Assembly (NCBI GenBank): GCA_963934015.1
Contig: CAWVWT010000019.1
Coordinates: 1 to 39,208, forward strand
DNA length: 39,208 nt
Direction: 5' to 3'
From: MGIIb-P sp963934015
GTDB taxonomy: Archaea > Thermoplasmatota > Poseidoniia > Poseidoniales > Thalassarchaeaceae
Position 1 is the stretch's first letter. Each line of letters opens with the position of its first letter. The position numbers and the translations under genes are program-made. Below the pieces are notes generated by a model, which did not search any database, had not been told where the DNA came from, and was given only the letters and a program-made list of their open reading frames with translations. Below are positions 33,888 to 39,208 of this stretch, piece by piece.

Positions 33888-36800
33888 TTATCCACTGATA
33901 AAATCATCAAGTGTAAACACGGTTACACGATCATTTTTGAACAATGAGTCTGCACTATTCACCAATCCATCAACACGTTGTTGGGTGTAGAGATCTACTT
34001 CGTAGTGTTCGATAACATGCTGCATCACTCGGATGTATTTACGAACCGATCCTTCACTGACGGTGAGTGCGAGATTACCTCTACAGAGATGTGCCTCACC
34101 TCGAGCGAAATCAATGCCTGAACGCATGCCTTCCCCCCCTCTCGATTGATCTGGTGTTTTGATGCATTTTCCTGACAAGGGGAAGCGACGATATGATTCT
34201 CCGCATCGGACACATCGGAATTTCTGTCGCGTGAAAGCAAGAAGGTTGCCGCGAAGATCTGGGAGAAAATGTGATTGGACTACTTGACTAGCTACATTTC
34301 GAACATCAACGCCACGCAATTGTTGGCCCAGGAGGAGTTGAGCGTTCATTTTGTCAATCATGGTGTCTAACGTCTTGTAGGATGAATTCTCGGGGCCGGA
34401 ATCAATTGATTGAGCATCATGTGTGAAACCATATCCGCGTACGGCCCCAATCGTGCCTTTTCGTCTTTCGACGATGTCCATCTGATTGGCAATTTCAGCA
34501 GGATTTGGTTGGTCTTGCGTAGCTTCGTAAAAACCGCGATGATACCACCACGATGTATCGACATTGAGGGCTTCTTTGTCGAGCTCTTCGGGGTTGAGGC
34601 GTGTAGATAGTGTGAGTGGCGCATCCATTCGTCCACCTCGATTACTTGGAAGCAGCTCTCGGCTGAAGTTAAGGAGGCAATCCAGCAATAGAATCAACGC
34701 ATCCTCATCGCCGTCACAATTGCGACGCTTGGCTGCATGATACAATGTATGGGCATACCCTGCACTCGCATTCGACCAGCCGATGATTCGTGTCAATACA
34801 CCACCCGATGTGTGTGGAGCAAGGCCTACACAAAGATGGCCGACGAGGTCATCTGCGGACTGAGCGTTGTAGAATGGATCCATGTCATAAAATCGCTCAA
34901 GTAATTCATCAATAAAGGCGGTAGCACGAAGAAGGTAACCCTCAGCTTTCCGGCTTAGAATGAAGTCCTGAGGGTATAATTCTAAGATTTGATCTATCTT
35001 TGAAAGAACTTGACCATCGATGTCATGCGTGTATCCTAATTCAAGCAATTTTTCGACACTCGTGCCGATATCCCTCGGTTTGAAATGTGTAACTGGGACA
35101 TCAATCATATCGAATCTAACCGTACCCGCTTTGAAAGATGGAAGTTGATGTTTCGCGCGAAGAATTCCTTTTTCCAGTGGTTCAGGATATCGTTCACTTG
35201 AGGTTAGGCCCTTGACGCACTTGAATTTCTTAGGTATTCGGTCCAAACCCATCTTGATTCGTTTCGTTTCAAGAAGAGCTGGGATATTCACTGATTGATT
35301 AATCCCCTTTCGTCGTCCATTCTTTGGTTTGACATCATCGGTTGGTTTGGTTTTACCGCCACATTCTGTAGGGTCACCTGGAATCATTCGGTGATGACAC
35401 ATTGTGTATGGTGAGCGTTGGCCACACTTTGTGCACTCTCTTGTCCCCATCGTGACAAGTATGGTACCTTTGTTGGCTGCTTCTGTAATCAATCGCTGTG
35501 GCCCTCCCTCATTTCCAATTGGAAAAATACTGTGGGCCCATCCCTTGATTTTCCTGGGAGCTGCCTTTTCTGGTCGCCCCATACGACAGCCGATGCGACA
35601 CGGTGCGGCTGCGACCCAACGAAGATCACTACACTTGCGAACCAGCCATAATGCCCCATCAACCCCATGTTCATCGAGCAACGCTTCCGCTGCTTCTAGG
35701 ATGATCAGGTCCGTTGGTCCTTCATCGGTAATTTCTTCCGCGGCCTTTCGACCCGCAATCTCTGTTTCAGCAATCGATTCACCACGCTGGCGTGCTGCAG
35801 TTTCGGCACTGATTCGAAGAACAGAACGGCGCTGCTCTAAGGATGCTTTTCGATTGTTTTCAGCATCACAAATCTGTTGAGCATCCACCAACTTGTTGAG
35901 ACGAGATTTGAGGTGTGCTTTGGCATCAACACGGGTCTCGACACCATTTCCATCGGATGCAACCTGAAGGCCCATGCCTTCGATCAAGGATTGCCATCCA
36001 TGCATGATGAGAATATCTGAACCGTCATGCATGTGTGGAATTCCAAGAATCATCAGTGCTGATTTTACAAGTCCATGTTCCAGATGATGCGTGCCCTTCG
36101 GCCAATTTCCTAAAACAGATTCCGAAATCGACTTGATTTGACCGGGCATCTGTTCTGGCATGGTATTTCGAATTGTAGTTTCAGTAGACTGATTTTGACC
36201 TCTTATTGGAAGTTCAGCAGGGGTGTGATCAATAGGTTTCCAATTCGCGGCAGCACCACCTAACCGCATCCAATTTCTATCAGGGTGGGGGTGGGTCGTG
36301 ATTCCATCTTCAGGGTGAATCGCCGGCTCGATTTTTCCTTTGAGAAGTGTATCGATTAGTGTGTTGATAAATTCTAGAGGTAAGTCATTCCACCACAGAT
36401 TCCACGGAGGTGGCACAGCGGTCAAAAAATTTCGAGATATCTCAACTACGGTATCCCAATCTAGAGTCATTTTCCTCAGTTCACGGTGCCACGTGCGCTG
36501 GCGACGATGATTCTGCAGTTGATCTGTTGTATCCTCAAGCATACCTGTCGAAGGTAATCCGTCGGGTAAACGTCGACGTGGAACCCCGAGTATTTTTGCA
36601 AACTTTTCTACGGTTTCCTCGGAATTCAACGATTCCAATAAATCGCTAGCAAACCAATCTGAAACGTAACCCGATGGAACCAAAGGTTTGTTATTTTCAG
36701 CAAATTCCCCATAACCAATCATCAATTCCCCATTATCCCAAATTGAAAGGACATCATCTTCTATGCGATGCCACATTTCTGCGGATTGAATCCGACCATA

Positions 36801-38021
36801 GCGACCACTGTTGAGCAGAACTGTCGGACCTTCCAAATCATCACAAGGAACCACTGCGCAAGCCTTACCCGGGCGTTCAATTTTCATCTGGGTTCCAACC
36901 GCTAGAAAGTCACCCATCGCATGCATTGATGCAGGGTGAACACCAGCAGCAGCAAGGCCAGAAGTTCGAGGGCGCCCATACCTCAAACGGAAGCCACCCG
37001 GGGTATTGGGTTCTCCAAAGACTGGCCGGCCTGCGATAATGTCCCCCATGAATCGGTTGTCTGTTTTGATCTTACGCCGCTTTGCGGTGGCTGATGATTG
37101 ATCTTTTTTTTGCCGTGATGCAAAGGTTGAGATGAAATCCCACCCTGGTATTTTCAGTCGTTCGGTGTGTTTCTGGATCTTTGCTGCTTTCAAGCACAAG
37201 CCTTCACCGATGACCAACATCACACCACCTCGGATTCGCCCTCCGTCGATATTGCGAACTTCACGATATCCTGCACATTCAATATCTTCAGTTTCCTCAC
37301 CATTAATCATGATTGGACATGCCTTGACAATCATCTCAATTTCTTCTGGGGGCGGCTTGTATTGCAGCCCGCCACGGTAGAGGCCAAATTCTTCTTTGAC
37401 ACGTTCAACTTCAGGCATGGTCGGCTCATACTTGTCGAGTTTTAGGGCGCGACGAATCATGTCGGCAATCAATACTGCAAGCGCTTGTGCCGTACCACCA
37501 GCAGCTCGAATAGGACCACAAAAATCGATGGATACAAATCGAGTCCCATCCAAATTATTCAAAATTCGAACTTGCCCAATACCCTCGAGTGGAGCGACGA
37601 GTACAGCTTCGGTCAAGACTGCAAGGCCAACTCGCAAACCGGTGTCGACACTCTTCTTGACATCAGCAGTAATATCATGCATTTGTAACGCTACATGCAC
37701 CGCCATGTCAATGGCAGCATCTTCACGAGATTCTTTTTCCTTGAGCATCTTTCGAATGTCATCTTGAATGGGAATTGGTTTCTCATCTGGTGAGGGTTTG
37801 AGATATTCTTCTAGCAATTTTTCTGCACGGTCAGCAAGATCGATTGCTCGCGGAATCTCAACTTCATCCTTAAGATCGAAACCTTTCGAACGAGCCTTCC
37901 CTGCGAGTTGGTATATTTCCTCACATTTTTCGTCGAGATATGATTGATAATTTGCCATTTCCTTCTCGAGGCGTGGGGTATCTAGGGGGGCAATAGGCCG
38001 GCTCACTCCTCCCTTAGACAT
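33888..38021 (-). CDS. polC: DNA polymerase D large subunit DP2
   Basis: Catalytic subunit of the archaeal D-family replicative polymerase. The double-psi barrel active site is visible as RNCDGDEDALILLLD with conserved acidic residues. Further family segments are FVSIDFCGPIRAAGGTAQAL, GGFRLRYGRPRTSGLA and DIDGQVLSKID. Zinc-type sites are CTKCGQ...MCHHRM...ECGGK and CVRCGESYRRFP...C...HLCRGN. The sequence runs through the active site without an intein. At 1377 residues it is longer than most (about 1100-1250). The C-terminal TLDDFISG resembles a short PCNA-binding (PIP-like) peptide. ATG 38021 is chosen because GGAGTGA precedes it; GTG 38042 would add seven residues. The small exonuclease subunit DP1 is not in the window. 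Confidence 0.95.
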   Translation of the reverse strand: MSKGGVSRPIAPLDTPRLEKEMANYQSYLDEKCEEIYQLAGKARSKGFDLKDEVEIPRAIDLADRAEKLLEEYLKPSPDEKPIPIQDDIRKMLKEKESREDAAIDMAVHVALQMHDITADVKKSVDTGLRVGLAVLTEAVLVAPLEGIGQVRILNNLDGTRFVSIDFCGPIRAAGGTAQALAVLIADMIRRALKLDKYEPTMPEVERVKEEFGLYRGGLQYKPPPEEIEMIVKACPIMINGEETEDIECAGYREVRNIDGGRIRGGVMLVIGEGLCLKAAKIQKHTERLKIPGWDFISTFASRQKKDQSSATAKRRKIKTDNRFMGDIIAGRPVFGEPNTPGGFRLRYGRPRTSGLAAAGVHPASMHAMGDFLAVGTQMKIERPGKACAVVPCDDLEGPTVLLNSGRYGRIQSAEMWHRIEDDVLSIWDNGELMIGYGEFAENNKPLVPSGYVSDWFASDLLESLNSEETVEKFAKILGVPRRRLPDGLPSTGMLEDTTDQLQNHRRQRTWHRELRKMTLDWDTVVEISRNFLTAVPPPWNLWWNDLPLEFINTLIDTLLKGKIEPAIHPEDGITTHPHPDRNWMRLGGAAANWKPIDHTPAELPIRGQNQSTETTIRNTMPEQMPGQIKSISESVLGNWPKGTHHLEHGLVKSALMILGIPHMHDGSDILIMHGWQSLIEGMGLQVASDGNGVETRVDAKAHLKSRLNKLVDAQQICDAENNRKASLEQRRSVLRISAETAARQRGESIAETEIAGRKAAEEITDEGPTDLIILEAAEALLDEHGVDGALWLVRKCSDLRWVAAAPCRIGCRMGRPEKAAPRKIKGWAHSIFPIGNEGGPQRLITEAANKGTILVTMGTRECTKCGQRSPYTMCHHRMIPGDPTECGGKTKPTDDVKPKNGRRKGINQSVNIPALLETKRIKMGLDRIPKKFKCVKGLTSSERYPEPLEKGILRAKHQLPSFKAGTVRFDMIDVPVTHFKPRDIGTSVEKLLELGYTHDIDGQVLSKIDQILELYPQDFILSRKAEGYLLRATAFIDELLERFYDMDPFYNAQSADDLVGHLCVGLAPHTSGGVLTRIIGWSNASAGYAHTLYHAAKRRNCDGDEDALILLLDCLLNFSRELLPSNRGGRMDAPLTLSTRLNPEELDKEALNVDTSWWYHRGFYEATQDQPNPAEIANQMDIVERRKGTIGAVRGYGFTHDAQSIDSGPENSSYKTLDTMIDKMNAQLLLGQQLRGVDVRNVASQVVQSHFLPDLRGNLLAFTRQKFRCVRCGESYRRFPLSGKCIKTPDQSRGGEGMRSGIDFARGEAHLCRGNLALTVSEGSVRKYIRVMQHVIEHYEVDLYTQQRVDGLVNSADSLFKNDRVTVFTLDDFISG

Positions 38022-38089
38022 CTCATCACTCCGTGCGAACACAGTCCAAGGGTTATCGACCGCCCTAAAGCATTGGGTGGACTACAAAC

Positions 38090-38106
38090 CACTTCCTTAG
38101 GAAGTG
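38090..38106. repeat. 7-bp hairpin in the divergent polC/pyrE region
   Basis: CACTTCC (38090-38096) and GGAAGTG (38100-38106) pair perfectly around TTA. It lies between the starts of the DP2 and pyrE genes, which are read outwards, so a terminator role is excluded. Confidence 0.65.
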
Positions 38107-38164
38107 TATCCACACTCGGCGAAGGTTCATGGAAGGGCAGCAACGACGCATGGCGGGGAGAAGG

Positions 38165-38752
38165 ATGGCAGAGAGTACTGGAATTGACGATGCCCGGTCA
38201 CGACTGATTGAGAAAGTTCGGAGTCTGGCGTATCTACGCGCCGACACCGAAGAATTCACACTCGCTTCAGGGCGTACCAGCCGACATTTCTTTGATACCA
38301 AGCCTGTGATGTGTGATCCTGAATCGGCCCATTTACTCGGGGTGCTCATCCACAATACAATCGATGGAATTGAAGGTGGTGTGGATGTGGTTGGTGGCCT
38401 AGAATTGGGTGCTGTACCACTCACGGGTATCGCCATCGCCAAAGCAGAAGTGGGTAGCACATTGCGTGGATTCATCATGCGTAAGGAACCCAAGGGCAGA
38501 GGTGGACGCAAAACCGGCAACCCCCCAGGGATTGAAGGAAGTACAATCAAATCTGGAGATCGAGTCGTTATCCTTGAGGATGTCACGACCACTGGCGGTT
38601 CAGCTCTGAAAGCTGCCGGGCGCCTACGCGCAATCGGCTGTGAGGTTGTGGCTTGCATCAGTATTGTTGACCGAGAAGAAGGTGGCAGCGAGGCCTTTGA
38701 GGGAGCAGGGATTCCACTCATTCCACTTTCAACCCTATCTGATTACGCATAG
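38165..38752 (+). CDS. pyrE: Orotate phosphoribosyltransferase
   Basis: Joins orotate to PRPP to make orotidine 5'-phosphate in pyrimidine synthesis. The PRPP-binding signature VVILEDVTTTGGSAL is exact for the family, and the flexible loop MRKEPKGRGG carries the catalytic lysine region. LASGRTSRHFFDTKPVM near the start is also typical. ATG 38165 (195 residues) is preferred because GGGGAG stands 4 bases upstream; ATG 38129 would give 207 residues and ATG 38150 is also in frame. The stop codon overlaps the palindrome at 38752. Confidence 0.92.
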   Translation: MAESTGIDDARSRLIEKVRSLAYLRADTEEFTLASGRTSRHFFDTKPVMCDPESAHLLGVLIHNTIDGIEGGVDVVGGLELGAVPLTGIAIAKAEVGSTLRGFIMRKEPKGRGGRKTGNPPGIEGSTIKSGDRVVILEDVTTTGGSALKAAGRLRAIGCEVVACISIVDREEGGSEAFEGAGIPLIPLSTLSDYA

Positions 38753-38764
38753 GGTACCCATGCG
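38746..38764. repeat. inverted repeat over the pyrE stop, containing GGGTACCC
   Basis: CGCAT (38746-38750) and ATGCG (38760-38764) flank GGGTACCC (38752-38759) with one bulged A, giving a stem of 7-8 bp in total. The pyrE TAG stop is part of it. The same 8-base core is at 52-59 and 2051-2058. Confidence 0.6.
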
Positions 38765-38773
38765 ACACCCATC

Positions 38774-38798
38774 GTTTCAAAGGGGGACGGTTTGAAAC
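38774..38798. repeat. 8-bp inverted repeat between convergent genes
   Basis: GTTTCAAA (38774-38781) and TTTGAAAC (38791-38798) are perfect complements with a 9-base G-rich loop. It lies between pyrE and a small convergent gene. A bidirectional terminator is possible, as AT-rich arms and short T-stretches flank the loop on both strands. Confidence 0.6.
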
Positions 38799-38807
38799 TA
38801 ATTCAAA

Positions 38808-39134
38808 CTAAGATAAATACATCAAACCCAACACAAATCCGATTGCAAAAGGTATCCAGAAGAAAACTATCCAAATTGCTCTAGAAACACTTTCCACAGC
38901 CCAAGTCAGTTTTCTCAATTCCTGATATATTAGAGAACCAGAATCAGCAGTTGATGAGAAATCAGGTGCTGAAGAAATTTCAATTTTCTCTTGTGTTGTA
39001 GTATTCACTTCCGATTCGATTCCGCATCTTGGACATTTAATCAAACCTGAAAAATTATTCTCAACAGCAAGATCTGCTCTGCAATGTTTGCAAGTAACCT
39101 TGACTTTATTCAGACTCACATTTGGGTCAATCAA
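38808..39134 (-). CDS. Small zinc-ribbon membrane protein
   Basis: About 108 residues: an N-terminal zinc ribbon CKHC...CPRC (two CxxC pairs about 16 residues apart), a Ser/Thr-rich linker, and one C-terminal membrane helix (AIWIVFFWIPFAIGFVLGLMYL). The ribbon would face the cytoplasm on a tail-anchored protein. The start is uncertain: TTG at 39134 and GTG at 39119 are possible, and AATAATA about 20-27 bases before the GTG could be a TATA box. The DNA here looks more AT-rich than that of the neighbouring genes. Function unknown. Confidence 0.6.
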   Translation of the reverse strand: MIDPNVSLNKVKVTCKHCRADLAVENNFSGLIKCPRCGIESEVNTTTQEKIEISSAPDFSSTADSGSLIYQELRKLTWAVESVSRAIWIVFFWIPFAIGFVLGLMYLS

Positions 39135-39208
39135 TTCTATTATTCAACAGTTAGGAAGGGTTCATCCGAATACCCATTGAAACGGATTTACAATTTCAAA
39201 GGGCTTTC
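39135..39208. other. Window end, no gene recognised
   Basis: These 74 bases are AT-rich. They contain CATCCGAA (39163-39170), also found at 59-66, and TTTCAAAGGG (39194-39203), also found at 38775-38784. I see no RNA gene or complete ORF here. Confidence 0.4.

Noticed and set aside
33888..38021. Intein in the DNA polymerase D subunit
   Set aside because: The sequence is continuous through the NCDGDED active site and shows no splicing-junction or homing-endonuclease motifs.
1..39208. tRNA, rRNA or other structured RNA genes, insertion sequences, integrases
   Set aside because: I found no tRNA-like cloverleaf, rRNA segment, transposase or integrase in the gaps, which are all under 150 bases.

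Overview
The window looks like chromosomal DNA of an uncultured marine euryarchaeon, most plausibly Marine Group II (Candidatus Poseidoniales) or a close relative. The archaeal marks are a DNA polymerase D large subunit, an archaeal/eukaryotic-type primase large subunit, the S13-S4-S11-RpoD ribosomal/RNA polymerase cluster, pantoate kinase, an MptE-like pterin pyrophosphokinase and a DUF373 membrane protein. A bacterial/haloarchaeal-type leucyl-tRNA synthetase and an ATP-type PEP carboxykinase, plus a large surface protein with thrombospondin type-3 calcium repeats, fit a planktonic heterotroph. The lineage call is inference from gene content; no marker tree was run.

Layout. 1-3.6 kb: a PIN-domain protein with TPR-like helical repeats converges on a winged-helix/NB-ARC-type ATPase. 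3.7-8.1 kb: a 1.2-kaa beta-propeller/calcium-repeat surface protein and a convergent metallo-beta-lactamase-fold hydrolase. 8.2-10.8 kb: a membrane-spanning regulator with a predicted external part of four cysteine-paired repeats and two cytoplasmic winged helices. 10.9-15.2 kb: leuS, a coupled DCC-family thiol protein and a homologue of the eukaryotic nuclease CDIN1. 15.2-18.7 kb (minus strand): rps13-rps4-rps11-rpoD-pantoate kinase. 18.8-25.2 kb (minus): a THUMP-like methyltransferase, a membrane-anchored FKBP-like protein and a giant protein with about 37 membrane segments. 25.3-29.8 kb (plus): pckA, a GlmU-like left-handed beta-helix protein, a GlmM-type phosphohexomutase and a small zinc-ribbon protein. 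29.9-38.0 kb: DUF373 protein, priL (minus), MptE-like enzyme plus a coupled membrane protein, and the DP2 subunit of DNA polymerase D (minus). 38.1-39.2 kb: pyrE and a small zinc-ribbon membrane protein.

The genome is very compact. Convergent genes overlap or abut at their stop codons (7297-7300, 15205-15218, 33887/33888), and no gap without a gene reaches 300 bases. The most striking non-coding signal is that most intergenic gaps longer than about 20 bases carry a short hairpin-forming inverted repeat. Stems are mostly 5-8 bp with a 3-5 nt loop; the arm sequences differ but the design is shared. The hairpins are not followed by T-runs and sit upstream of, between or just after genes. They are my main candidate for something undescribed. 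Other good candidates are the transmembrane winged-helix regulator, the archaeal CDIN1 homologue, the giant membrane protein and the PIN-TPR / wHTH-NTPase pair.
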